Shown here: positions 1 through 8,435 of the stretch, in pieces
Layout of the letters: each line of letters starts with the position of its first letter
Position numbering within the stretch: position 1 is the first letter of the stretch
From: Peptococcaceae bacterium UBA7185
GTDB lineage: Bacteria; Bacillota; Peptococcia; Peptococcales; Peptococcaceae
NCBI GenBank assembly: GCA_002491065.1
Contig: DKVF01000009.1
Location: 487 to 22,540 of the forward strand
Reading direction: 5' to 3'
Length of the DNA: 22,054 nt
Translations under genes and position numbers: made by a program
Notes under the pieces: generated by a model
What the model saw: the letters and a program-made list of their open reading frames with translations, nothing else
What the model was told of the DNA's origin: nothing
Database searches by the model: none

Positions 1-2010
1 AATCTGATATACAGGCGCACCTTCGCATTGGGACGGCATTCTCACTCCACCTAGGACAGCTACTGTTGGAGCCACATCAACTTCACGAATCACACGATCC
101 GTAATGCACCCTTCTTTGATATTTGGACCAGCTGCCATAAAGATCGGAGATACAGACGTATCCGTATAACCATAGAATGTGGAAATAGAATCCCCATGAA
201 TCCGGTTGAACCCTTCTTCGTTGAAATAGATAATATCGCCACAGTTTTCACCGTCCAGACCAAAATGTGCAGCTTCTTTCTTACGAACAGCTAAGGATAC
301 AATCCGTTTGCCGTTCCAGCGATAGTTATACAAATCATCAATGATCTTGCGTTCCAATTCATATTTATCTGCCGGTTCTACAATTCCATGTGGATTGCGT
401 CCTTTCAGATTAATATAAATATAAATACCACGCTGCGCTACCGCGGTCGTTTTGCTCCAGTCAATTTCACGCAAGTCATTTCCATTTTCATCTTTCTTCA
501 TTACGGTATAACCCAGTTCTTCCATCACTTTGATATTTACGCCAAACGGGTCACCAATCGGCACGGCAGCTTCTTCTTCTTCTGCACATACCAGACCATG
601 ATCAGAAGTAATGATAATATCCCATCCCTGATCCAGTAAATGCATAAAGCGCCCCAGATAGCGGTCTGTATCCACATAAAATCGTTCCATAATATCCTGG
701 AACAATGTTTCATCATAGAATTTTTTATTAGGACGGTATTTGGCCAGTTCCCAGAATGTATGACCAGCGATATCTACATTATGTAGATGAGAGAATACTG
801 CTTCGTAACCGTTCTGTTCAATCAGATAATTCATGCAGTTAGCCTGCCATTCCGAATAGGCTTCCCACAATGGAGCAAAAATTTCATTACCGCATTTCGG
901 GCTGTCACCAATCATCATGGATACACTGCGAATCTGGCCTACATTTTCACGAATCTGCGTTAACAAAGATTTCGGATGGAACAGTAGATCATTGCCAGCT
1001 TCCATGGCATTGCCCCACCACAGTTCCACTCTAGAGCCATCTGCTTCCAACTCAACCAGAATTGCCTGCCGAGCAACATCTACTTTTTGGCCGCCTTTTG
1101 TCACACTATCCATAATGTCACTGATAACTACTTTTGGTTGGTCTAATATAACAATTGGTTCTTCAGCTTTTTTAGATTTATAAATTGCAACTTTATCATA
1201 AACGCCCTGCTCATTTGGAATGATTAACGCCGGGCGACGTTCCAACCCATTGCTGACCGGAATTGCAAATTCTTTGGCTCCAGTTGGTGCATTTGCCCAG
1301 CCTTTTGCTTCTTTAATTGGCAGAGTAGTTTTTACCTCTACCAATTCTGGTTTGGAAACACCTGCATTTTCCCCTTCATGTTCATTCATGATCATATTCT
1401 TCAAAACTTTTTGTTTCAAAGACATGTCCAAGCCATTCTGTTTTCCGTCCAGTTCTTCTTCGATTTCCAGATCAGAAATCACGCAACCCGCACCGGACTC
1501 ATCCGCTTCTTTTTCCGCAACATGTGTTTCAGTAATTGCTGTAGAAGCCTCTATCCACTGGCCCCACTCTGCAGTGCCAACTGCAATGTTGATATTAGAA
1601 GGCTGCGTCCCATCTACCACATGCAGATTTGGGCTGTCTGAGGTTGGAGGCCAGGAAGAACCAGGCCAATGCCATACCAATGTCTTACGCCCCTCTTCTG
1701 CGAATACATTCCACAGAGGTTCTGCTTTGCAATTAGTGGAATCAAAAGAATACACCAGCGTATCTAAATCTGTTGGATGTGGATTCCAGAAATCTGTAAT
1801 CCCGTGTGTGCCTGCATAAGCACCTGTAGCCAGAGTGGTCCACATTGGCGGTGTGATCGTAGGCATGGCACCTAACATGACCAAATCTTCTCTAGCAGAA
1901 CCGCGTTTCATAAATTCTGTAAAGTTCGGCATCACACCTTTGTCCATATATTTTTTGGTCAAACGTGGATCTAAACCATCAACACCTAATACTAGAACTT
2001 TGTTTTTCAT
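1..2010 (-). CDS. Alkaline phosphatase superfamily protein (type I phosphodiesterase/nucleotide pyrophosphatase family), C-terminus cut by window edge
   Basis: An open frame of 670 codons runs from the ATG at 2008-2010 to base 1 with no stop, so the C-terminus lies outside the window. The start has a strong AGGAGG site 7 bases upstream. The N-terminus (KVLVLGVDGLDP) and the block PTITPPMWTTLATG near residues 50-63 match the metal-binding Asp (D11) and nucleophile Thr (likely T53) of PF01663-type enzymes. HNVDIAGH near residue 407 and SDHG near residue 470 supply further metal ligands. The roughly 250 residues between the nucleophile and the later motifs form a large insert typical of bacterial members. 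No signal peptide is visible, so a cytoplasmic enzyme is likely. The family hydrolyses phosphodiesters or phosphomonoesters; the substrate cannot be read from sequence. The gene is divergent from the LysR gene at 2267, a possible regulator. Confidence 0.85.
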   Translation of the reverse strand, partial: MKNKVLVLGVDGLDPRLTKKYMDKGVMPNFTEFMKRGSAREDLVMLGAMPTITPPMWTTLATGAYAGTHGITDFWNPHPTDLDTLVYSFDSTNCKAEPLWNVFAEEGRKTLVWHWPGSSWPPTSDSPNLHVVDGTQPSNINIAVGTAEWGQWIEASTAITETHVAEKEADESGAGCVISDLEIEEELDGKQNGLDMSLKQKVLKNMIMNEHEGENAGVSKPELVEVKTTLPIKEAKGWANAPTGAKEFAIPVSNGLERRPALIIPNEQGVYDKVAIYKSKKAEEPIVILDQPKVVISDIMDSVTKGGQKVDVARQAILVELEADGSRVELWWGNAMEAGNDLLFHPKSLLTQIRENVGQIRSVSMMIGDSPKCGNEIFAPLWEAYSEWQANCMNYLIEQNGYEAVFSHLHNVDIAGHTFWELAKYRPNKKFYDETLFQDIMERFYVDTDRYLGRFMHLLDQGWDIIITSDHGLVCAEEEEAAVPIGDPFGVNIKVMEELGYTVMKKDENGNDLREIDWSKTTAVAQRGIYIYINLKGRNPHGIVEPADKYELERKIIDDLYNYRWNGKRIVSLAVRKKEAAHFGLDGENCGDIIYFNEEGFNRIHGDSISTFYGYTDTSVSPIFMAAGPNIKEGCITDRVIREVDVAPTVAVLGGVRMPSQCEGAPVYQI

Positions 2011-2056
2011 AACATTACCTCCTGACCTTACAATGAAAATTTTTTGTCTTTTTGAC

Positions 2057-2068
2057 TCAACCGGTTGA
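2057..2068. promoter_or_regulatory. Perfect 12-bp palindrome, candidate operator of the phosphodiesterase gene
   Basis: TCAACCGGTTGA is a perfect palindrome with a central CG. It lies 47-58 bases upstream of the phosphodiesterase start, in the 256-bp divergent intergenic region. A central CpG is common in LacI-family operators, while LysR proteins usually prefer T-N11-A sites. Which protein binds here is inference; no LacI-family gene is in the window. The rest of the intergenic region is AT-rich. Confidence 0.4.
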
Positions 2069-2168
2069 AGATTGTGTATTTCTTACTTTTATCATATATC
2101 AATTTTTCCTATCAAGAAATCAGAATAATCATGTCTCAAAATTTTTGCTACAATTTTTTTGGATACTA

Positions 2169-2177
2169 TGTTATACT
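2169..2177 (+). promoter_or_regulatory. Candidate extended -10 promoter of the LysR gene at 2267
   Basis: TGT followed by TATACT forms an extended -10 element; no good -35 hexamer is evident. Initiation near 2184 would give a leader of about 80 bases ending in the AAAGGAGAT ribosome binding site at 2250-2258. Confidence 0.4.
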
Positions 2178-2266
2178 GAAATCAATAATTGTATTTAAAA
2201 TATTATTTTCACCAGATAGGGTCAAATTAAGCAAAGAATATACAATACTGGAAAGGAGATAACTTC

Positions 2267-3169
2267 ATGCGTCTAGAACAATTAGCATATTTCGTCAAGA
2301 TAGCGGATACACGCTCCCTTACCGCTGCCAGTACAGAACTTTTTATTTCGCAACAAGCACTTAGCACTTCCATAAAAAATCTAGAGTCTGAATTTCACAC
2401 CCAGTTTTTCGTCCGCACACCTAGAGGAATGGCCCTTTCCAATGACGGCAAATATTTTTACGAGATTGCCGTGCAAATTCTTGACTTATCAAAAAAATTG
2501 TACAGTCATTTTTCGCCTGATGACATGCCATCTCCTGGAAGTTTAAAAATTGCCATCAATAAGAAAAATAAAAATCATTTTTTTCCGAAAATAATCAGTT
2601 GGTTTTATAAAGAGTATCCACAATATAATATTATTTATGATGTTATTGAGAAAAAGAACATCATAAATGCTGTTCTGGAAGAGAAAGTAGATCTTGGCGT
2701 CATTTCTCTATTAAAAATTGATAAAAAGTTTGTTTCTCCTTTACCAGAAGAATTAACCTTTATTCCTTTTCATTTTTCTGATTACGTTTTACTGACCAGC
2801 TTACATTCACCTCTAGCTAATCTGCACACAATTTCCATGGAGACTATTATCAAATATCCTGTGATACTGGCTGGAGAATCCGATTTAACAAATGATTTGT
2901 TTTATCAATTGGTTACACATTACGCCTCCTCTCCAGACATCATCTGGGCAGATAGTTTTGACTTACAAACTCAAATGGTTGCAGATAATATTGGAAACTG
3001 CTTTTCTGTACGAAAAGACGCACCGTCTTCCAATTTAGTCTGTAAAATTCCTATTACAAACCATATTCTGATTGTAAACGGATTTTTAATGCCTTCTGCT
3101 TCACCGAAAAATCCGCTACGTGATTTTTTTATTGAAAAATCAAAAGGTATTATTGCGAAAGATAATTAG
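2267..3169 (+). CDS. LysR family transcriptional regulator
   Basis: A 300-residue protein of normal LysR length. Residues 1-60 form the winged helix-turn-helix: it opens MRLEQLAYFVKIADTRSLT and continues with the A-S-elfIsQqalS recognition helix and the typical L-x2-LE linker. The remainder is a periplasmic-binding-like effector domain with no recognisable ligand signature. AAAGGAGAT sits 8 bases before the ATG. It is transcribed away from the phosphodiesterase gene at 1-2010, so the usual LysR logic (control of the divergent neighbour plus autoregulation) makes that gene its likely target. It ends just before a bidirectional terminator. The effector is unknown. Confidence 0.9.
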   Translation: MRLEQLAYFVKIADTRSLTAASTELFISQQALSTSIKNLESEFHTQFFVRTPRGMALSNDGKYFYEIAVQILDLSKKLYSHFSPDDMPSPGSLKIAINKKNKNHFFPKIISWFYKEYPQYNIIYDVIEKKNIINAVLEEKVDLGVISLLKIDKKFVSPLPEELTFIPFHFSDYVLLTSLHSPLANLHTISMETIIKYPVILAGESDLTNDLFYQLVTHYASSPDIIWADSFDLQTQMVADNIGNCFSVRKDAPSSNLVCKIPITNHILIVNGFLMPSASPKNPLRDFFIEKSKGIIAKDN

Positions 3170-3178
3170 AATTCAACA

Positions 3179-3235
3179 AGAAAGGCCCTTATATATCAGT
3201 AGAAATGTGATATGGTGATATATAAGAGCCTTTCT
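3179..3235. terminator. Bidirectional intrinsic terminator between convergent genes
   Basis: A 20-bp stem (3179-3198 with 3216-3235) has one mismatch, which becomes a G-U pair on the minus-strand transcript, and a 17-base loop. It sits between the LysR stop at 3169 and the antiporter stop at 3246. The T-rich flank is better on the plus side (AATATTTTTT). Confidence 0.8.
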
Positions 3236-3245
3236 ATAATATTTT

Positions 3246-5021
3246 TTACAGCAATTCTTTTTTGACCAGTTGCTGACCCATTTTTTGTGTTCCCAATACC
3301 CATAACAGGTCATCCGCATTTAAAATAAAATTAGGACTCAAATTTAGCAGCGGCAGCATACCCCGCTCAATGCCAATGAGGCAGGCACTCCAATTGGATT
3401 TGATACCGGAATCCCGGATACTGCATCCCGCCAAAGGCGAACCTTTTTTCACCGTCACAGCATAAGCGAACAGCTGCTGATCTTCATGCCACTGATCCTG
3501 GCTGGCGATAAACTGATGCAGGGAAACCTGTTCTTCTTCACTTTCCAACAACAGATTCCGCTGCTGACTCATCAGATTAAAATTCTCCAGCGCTTTCACG
3601 GTACCCAGGATATAGAGCCGATCCCCGGGCAGAATCTGCTCATAACCCTCCGGAATATTAATGTGCTTCCGGCCTCGCACAATTTTAATCACATTGACCT
3701 GCATAGCCTTCCCCCACTGCAGATCTTTTAACTCTTTGTCAGCAGCACTATCAGCTGTGCAGATATAGGAAACTACCTGCAACTGTTCATCCAGCCAGTC
3801 GTGGGTCTTGCCGTTTTCCTGATCCCGCAATTCCTGCAACTTTTTCTCATTGAAATTGGTCAGAAAGCGAGCTTCAATTTCCAGATACCGGCCAATGAGC
3901 CAGTCTGAGCGGGATAGCAGCAAAATAACCGGTACCGCAATCAGCACCAGAAGCCAGCTAGGCACATGCAACATCAGATGGACTGGCCGTACAACCAGAA
4001 ATACGGTCACTGCTGTGCGCAACGCTACCAGAAACATCAATGGCAAATGATTGGCAAAACTTTTTAGCCACAATGCCGTAAAATAACGTTTTCTGAAGAT
4101 CATCATCGGTGGCAGCAAAGGCGCCATAATGATATAAATCGCTGCGCAAGTCACCACTGCCGCCAGCGTATCATTCTGCAGGGCATCTGCCAAAGCTGGC
4201 AGCAAAACAATTCGACCGATTTCACTGATGCCTAGCAGTAAAACCCCATAAAGCAGAAAGGTTGTTCCATACCCTTTCAAAAAATATTTCCAGTCCGGGT
4301 CTATGCCTTTTGCATCAGCTGCATTTTTTTCTGTTTTATAGCGTTTGATCTGAACCTGCCATTGATTCGGCACAATTTTTAACAACAGGTTGTATAATCC
4401 ATCCGTACTGCGAATCAGATATGGCGTCGTAAAAGTAGTGATCACCGATACTGCCACAATGACCGGATAGAGAAAATCGCTGGTTACACCCAGACTGATG
4501 CCCAGCGTGGCGATGATGAAAGAAAATTCGCCAATCTGCGTCTGGCTTGTGGCACTGTATAATGCAGTTTTTAAATCCTCACCGCCAATCATCATACCGG
4601 CAGTCAGCAGAATGATTTTTCCGGCAATGGTCGCAACCGTCAGAATCAGAATGGGCACCAGATATTCCAGCAACATGGAAGGCACAACCATCAACCCTAC
4701 CGAAACAAAAAATACCGCGCCAAATAAATCCTTACATGGATTTACCAGATGCTCAATCCGTTCCCCGTGTACCGTACCGGCCATGATGGAACCAGCCAGA
4801 AAAGCGCCAAGCGCCGAAGAAAACCCAATAGCGTCGGCCAGCCATACCATACCGAAGCAGATACCAAGCGCACTAACCAGTAAGGTTTCATCAGTCATCA
4901 GATTCTGCGTTTTTTGCAGAAATGAAGGAATCAGATAAATCCCCAATACTAACCAGACTACCAATTTTTTTCTATTTATATCACTGTCTATAAAAGCCAG
5001 ATAAAAAATCAAATCCCGCAA
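3246..5021 (-). CDS. CPA2/Kef-type cation:proton antiporter with TrkA-C-like domains, N-terminally truncated
   Basis: A 591-residue membrane protein of the monovalent cation:proton antiporter-2 type. The transporter-core motifs are ADAIGFSSALGAFLAG, FFVSVGLM and QTQIGEFSFIIATLG. Further hydrophobic segments lie at about residues 240-360. Two soluble stretches at about residues 410-480 and 510-590 look like TrkA-C/RCK-C regulatory domains (...ILPGDRLYILGT... and ...LNADDLLWVLGT...). Family members normally have about 200 more N-terminal residues, with the first five or so helices and the substrate-binding region; here homology starts only at LVVWLVLGIYLIPSFL. An in-frame TAA at 5037-5039 excludes an upstream start. 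The start is TTG, 7 bases after a strong GGGAGG, and a promoter lies upstream. It is either a degraded gene that still carries expression signals or an unusual half-transporter. If functional, it would act in the inner membrane on K+ or Na+. Confidence 0.75.
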   Translation of the reverse strand: MRDLIFYLAFIDSDINRKKLVVWLVLGIYLIPSFLQKTQNLMTDETLLVSALGICFGMVWLADAIGFSSALGAFLAGSIMAGTVHGERIEHLVNPCKDLFGAVFFVSVGLMVVPSMLLEYLVPILILTVATIAGKIILLTAGMMIGGEDLKTALYSATSQTQIGEFSFIIATLGISLGVTSDFLYPVIVAVSVITTFTTPYLIRSTDGLYNLLLKIVPNQWQVQIKRYKTEKNAADAKGIDPDWKYFLKGYGTTFLLYGVLLLGISEIGRIVLLPALADALQNDTLAAVVTCAAIYIIMAPLLPPMMIFRKRYFTALWLKSFANHLPLMFLVALRTAVTVFLVVRPVHLMLHVPSWLLVLIAVPVILLLSRSDWLIGRYLEIEARFLTNFNEKKLQELRDQENGKTHDWLDEQLQVVSYICTADSAADKELKDLQWGKAMQVNVIKIVRGRKHINIPEGYEQILPGDRLYILGTVKALENFNLMSQQRNLLLESEEEQVSLHQFIASQDQWHEDQQLFAYAVTVKKGSPLAGCSIRDSGIKSNWSACLIGIERGMLPLLNLSPNFILNADDLLWVLGTQKMGQQLVKKELL

Positions 5022-5133
5022 AGAAGCGCCTCCCTTTTAGATGACTGCTTTGTACGCAAAATATAAGAGTCAAATAAGCAATCTTATTTTCATTCTCTTT
5101 ATCAAGGAATCGCTACCCCTTATATTGCCTCTT

Positions 5134-5161
5134 ATTATATAAATACGAAAAAATTCGTCAA
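5134..5161 (-). promoter_or_regulatory. Candidate sigma-A promoter of the antiporter gene, with a palindrome in the spacer
   Basis: On the minus strand, TTGACG (5156-5161) and TATAAT (5134-5139) are separated by 16 bases. The short palindrome ACGAA-TTTT-TTCGT (5145-5158) fills most of the spacer and could be an operator. The leader to the TTG start is about 105 bases and contains a 7-codon reading frame (MKIRLLI, stop ending at 5070). I see no recognisable riboswitch in it. The remaining 5162-5285 holds nothing I can identify. Confidence 0.55.
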
Positions 5162-5285
5162 TTCCGGACACTTTTTTGAAAAAAATTTTTGTTTTCTCCA
5201 TTTTTATGCTCTCGCACAAAGACAAAAACCACAACCTTTGCTGCACATAAACCAACCACAAATAAAGATTTTCACTCCAATATAA

Positions 5286-5317
5286 TAAAAACCGTGTCCT
5301 CTGCAAGAGAAAACACG
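5286..5317 (-). terminator. Intrinsic terminator of the fatty-acid operon
   Basis: On the minus strand a 10-bp stem (5308-5317 with 5293-5302, two G-U pairs) closes a 5-base loop and is followed by GTTTTTATTATA. It lies 33 bases beyond the accA stop and so ends the fab-acc operon. Confidence 0.85.
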
Positions 5318-5349
5318 ATTTCCTTGTTTCATAATGTCGTTTTGTTTTG

Positions 5350-6171
5350 TCAATCTGTTTCTCGAAAACTGCCAATCCGACGGAAACGCTGATACCGCTC
5401 TGCCAGCAGCACTTCTGTCGGCTTTTTCAGGGCTTGGGTAAATTGTTGATAGAGCATGGCTTTTACTGTATTGTACACACTGCTGAAATCCTTAGGGGAA
5501 CCTTCTGCAATTACCTGTTCCACTACGCCCAGTGCCAACAAATCCCGAGCAGTCAGTTTGAGATAACGGGCCGCCTCCTGCATTTTTTTTGCGTCTTTCC
5601 AGAGAATGCTGGCGCAGCCCTCCGGTGATATCACCGAATAAATGGCATTCTCCAACATCCACACCTGGTCCGCCACTGCCAGCGCCAATGCACCACCGCT
5701 GCCGCCTTCGCCGATTAGCAGTGAAATAATCGGCGTTTTCAGCGTCATCATTTCCATAATATTTTCAGCGATGGCCTGCCCTTGCCCCCGTTCTTCAGCA
5801 CCGATGCCGCAGTAAGCGCCGGAGGTATCCACTAGACAAAGCACTGGCCGGTGGAATTTTTCCGCTTGCTTCATCAGCCGCAGTGCTTTACGGTATCCTT
5901 CGGGATGGGCTGCGCCAAAATTGCGTCGAATGCTCTCCTGCAAGCCTCTGCCCTTCTCAATACCAATTACCGTTACCGGCAAATCATAAATGCGGGCAAT
6001 ACCGCCAATGATAGCGCCATCGTCGGCATAACAGCGGTCTCCGTGAAGCTCCAGAAAATCCTCCGTTATCTGTTCAATAAAATTCTGGCTGGTAGGTCTT
6101 CCTTTGGCCCTTGCTGCCTGCACACGGCTATAGGACTCTTCCTTTTCCGCTGTCGCTTGTGATTCAGTCAC
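5350..6171 (-). CDS. accA: Acetyl-CoA carboxylase carboxyltransferase subunit alpha
   Basis: This subunit forms, with AccD, the carboxyltransferase that moves CO2 from carboxybiotin on AccB to acetyl-CoA, giving malonyl-CoA. The short 273-residue form lacks part of the N-terminal extension of E. coli AccA, as is usual in Bacillota. Crotonase-fold signatures are clear: FLELHGDR-YADD, GAAHPEGYRKALRLM, the oxyanion-hole stretch LIGEGGSGGALALAVAD, and YSVISPEGCASILWKD. The frame opens at a GTG at 6180, but that codon overlaps the AAAGGAGG ribosome binding site. The GTG at 6171, 8 bases after it, is the better start and overlaps the accD stop by 8 bp, implying translational coupling. It is the last gene of the operon and is followed by a terminator. 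Confidence 0.95.
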   Translation of the reverse strand: MTESQATAEKEESYSRVQAARAKGRPTSQNFIEQITEDFLELHGDRCYADDGAIIGGIARIYDLPVTVIGIEKGRGLQESIRRNFGAAHPEGYRKALRLMKQAEKFHRPVLCLVDTSGAYCGIGAEERGQGQAIAENIMEMMTLKTPIISLLIGEGGSGGALALAVADQVWMLENAIYSVISPEGCASILWKDAKKMQEAARYLKLTARDLLALGVVEQVIAEGSPKDFSSVYNTVKAMLYQQFTQALKKPTEVLLAERYQRFRRIGSFRETD

Positions 6172-7036
6172 GGCCTGCACCTCCTTTTTGATGCAACCTC
6201 AACACAGTGGTCAAATATTCTCTCTGGCTGTTACGGGATACAATGGCGTCCACAAACCCCTTTTCCAGTAAAAATTCTGCTCTCTGAAACCCATTGGGCA
6301 ATTTCTGGCGAATGGTCTGCTCAATGACGCGGGGACCGGCAAAAGCAACTACAGCTCTTGGCTCTGCCAGAATGATATCGCCTTCCATAGCAAAGCTGGC
6401 TGTCACTCCGCCGGTGGTGGGATTGGTAAGCACCGTCACATACAACAATCCAGCGTCGCTGTGTAATTTCACTGCGCCACTGGTTTTGGCCATCTGCATT
6501 AATGACAGGATGCCTTCCTGCATACGGGCGCCGCCGCTGACTGTATAGCCGATCACCGGCAGGCGCTGCTGCGTGGCGTATTCAAAGAGCCGGGTAATTT
6601 TTTCTCCCACCACAGTACCCATACTGCCCAAGATAAATGCGGGGTCCATCACAAAAAGGGCTACAGGATAACCGCCTATTTGGGCCGCACCGCAAATCAC
6701 GCCTTCTGGCTCACCGCTTTTTTGCTGGGCAGCAGTCAACTTTTCCTCATAGCCGGGAAACTCCAGCCAATTGACAGGCTGCAATCCGGCGTTCAGCTCC
6801 TGAAAGCTGTTGTTATCCACCAATAATCGGATGCGCCGTCTGGCCTGCAGCTTAAAATGATAGTTGCATTTGGGACAGATAAAGCAATGTTCCTCCACCT
6901 CGGCTTTTAGCAGGGTCTGCTTGCATTCGGGGCAGGACACATACAAATCATCGGGCACCGATGGACGTTGCACCTTGCCCTCCCCCTGATATTCCAATTC
7001 ATTCTTCGGTTTTCGGAATAAGCTTTTTTTCAGCAT
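6164..7036 (-). CDS. accD: Acetyl-CoA carboxylase carboxyltransferase subunit beta
   Basis: The beta subunit of the carboxyltransferase, 290 residues. The N-terminus has the expected zinc ribbon: CPEC at residues 35-38 and CPKC at 54-57. The crotonase-fold core follows with the typical FVMDPAFILGSMGTVVGEKI, VSGGARMQEGILSLMQMAKT and LTNPTTGGVTASFAMEGDI stretches. The ATG at 7034-7036 has a modest upstream site (GTGAGG). It lies 20 bases after accC and overlaps accA by 8 bp. It is complete, with all four zinc cysteines present. Confidence 0.96.
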   Translation of the reverse strand: MLKKSLFRKPKNELEYQGEGKVQRPSVPDDLYVSCPECKQTLLKAEVEEHCFICPKCNYHFKLQARRRIRLLVDNNSFQELNAGLQPVNWLEFPGYEEKLTAAQQKSGEPEGVICGAAQIGGYPVALFVMDPAFILGSMGTVVGEKITRLFEYATQQRLPVIGYTVSGGARMQEGILSLMQMAKTSGAVKLHSDAGLLYVTVLTNPTTGGVTASFAMEGDIILAEPRAVVAFAGPRVIEQTIRQKLPNGFQRAEFLLEKGFVDAIVSRNSQREYLTTVLRLHQKGGAGRD

Positions 7037-7056
7037 AAGGGTTCCTCACTTTCTGT

Positions 7057-8400
7057 TTAGAATTTCAGCTGAAAATGTTCCATAAAGTCTGTATTGTAAT
7101 CGCCCTGAATAAACCGTTGATCCTCCAAAATATTCAGCTGCAAATCGCTGTTGAAGGCCACGCCTTCAATCACCAGCTCGCACAGGGCTGCCCGCATCTT
7201 GCGGATGGCTTCCTCCCGTGTTTTGGCATGTACAATCAGCTTGCCAATCATCGAGTCATAAAAGGGCGGTATCTGATAGTCCTGATAAATGGCTGTATCG
7301 AACCGCACCCATGGCCCGCCCGGAATATGTAGCGTGGTAATCCGTCCGGCACAAGGGCGAAAGTCCTGTGTGCTGTCCTCAGCATTGATCCGGCACTCGA
7401 TGGCACAGCCCTCCACTCTGGCTTCATCCTGGGTCATGGACAGCGGAATGCCAGCAGCAATGCGGATCTGCCATTTTACCAGGTCAATGCCCGTTACCAT
7501 TTCTGTCACGGTATGCTCTACCTGCAGGCGGGTGTTCATCTCCATAAAATAGAACTCGCCTTGCTCCGTCACCAAGAACTCCAGCGTCCCGACGTTTTCG
7601 TAATGCACTGCTTTGGCCGCCCGCACAGCAGTTTCCTGCATACGCTGCCGTGTGGTCTCTGTCAGAGCAGGAGACGGGCTTTCCTCCAGCAGCTTCTGAT
7701 TTTTGCGCTGAATAGAGCATTCCCGTTCACCCAGACAAATCACATTGCCCTTTTTATCCGCCAAAATCTGCACCTCAACATGCTTGGCCGGATACAGGAA
7801 CTTTTCCAGATAAACAGCGCCATCACCGAACGCACTCTCTGCCTCAGCGCTGGCCGTTTTGTAGGCGGCGGTAAATTCTTCATGACTGTTTACCCGACGA
7901 ATGCCCCGTCCTCCGCCACCGGACCGAGCCTTTATCAATAACGGATAACCGATCGTATCGGCAGCGGCAAGGGCTTCCTCCAGTGTTGCCATCACATCAC
8001 TACCGGGAATAACTGGCACACCGGCGTCCCGCATAGTTTTACGAGCCTGACCCTTATCGCCCATCAAACTGAGAATGGACGCATCCGGTCCGATGAATAC
8101 CAGATTGCATTCCTGACATAGCGCCGCAAACTTAGGATTTTCCGAAAGCAAGCCGTATCCGGGATGAATGGCTTCTGCACCGGTTACAATAGCCGCCGAC
8201 AAAATAGCTGTCATGTTCAAATAGCTGTCCTTGGCCTGTGCAGGACCGATGCAAATACTTTCATCGGCCAGACTGACATGCAGCGCCTCTCTGTCAGCCT
8301 CTGAATACACTGCCACAGTTAAAATGCCCATTTCCTTGCAGGCACGAATGATGCGCACCGCAATTTCGCCGCGGTTGGCGATTAAAATTTTTGAAAACAT
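7057..8400 (-). CDS. accC: Acetyl-CoA carboxylase biotin carboxylase subunit
   Basis: ATP-dependent carboxylation of the biotin on AccB, using bicarbonate. At 447 residues it is full length. The N-terminal biotin-carboxylase domain starts KILIANRGEIAVRIIRACKEMG. The ATP-grasp glycine loop KARSGGGGRGIRRV lies at about residues 157-170. The catalytic block MEMNTRLQVEHTVTE at about 286-300 carries the conserved Glu, Asn and Arg. The C-terminal domain includes the conserved YDSMIGKLI stretch. The ATG at 8398-8400 lies 35 bases after the fabZ stop. All expected motifs are intact. Confidence 0.97.
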   Translation of the reverse strand: MFSKILIANRGEIAVRIIRACKEMGILTVAVYSEADREALHVSLADESICIGPAQAKDSYLNMTAILSAAIVTGAEAIHPGYGLLSENPKFAALCQECNLVFIGPDASILSLMGDKGQARKTMRDAGVPVIPGSDVMATLEEALAAADTIGYPLLIKARSGGGGRGIRRVNSHEEFTAAYKTASAEAESAFGDGAVYLEKFLYPAKHVEVQILADKKGNVICLGERECSIQRKNQKLLEESPSPALTETTRQRMQETAVRAAKAVHYENVGTLEFLVTEQGEFYFMEMNTRLQVEHTVTEMVTGIDLVKWQIRIAAGIPLSMTQDEARVEGCAIECRINAEDSTQDFRPCAGRITTLHIPGGPWVRFDTAIYQDYQIPPFYDSMIGKLIVHAKTREEAIRKMRAALCELVIEGVAFNSDLQLNILEDQRFIQGDYNTDFMEHFQLKF

Positions 8401-8435
8401 CGCATAAATCTCCTAATGTCTGTCACTTAGACTGC

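Noticed and set aside
1220..1819. 199-residue plus-strand frame
   Set aside because: It lies fully antisense to the phosphodiesterase gene, has no ribosome binding site or family resemblance, and is a composition shadow.
2065..2262. 65-residue plus-strand frame upstream of the LysR gene
   Set aside because: It spans the divergent promoter region, has no ribosome binding site and a low-complexity composition.
5070..5375. 101-residue minus-strand frame as the missing antiporter N-terminus
   Set aside because: It overlaps accA and the operon terminator, is basic rather than strongly hydrophobic, and shows no transporter motif.
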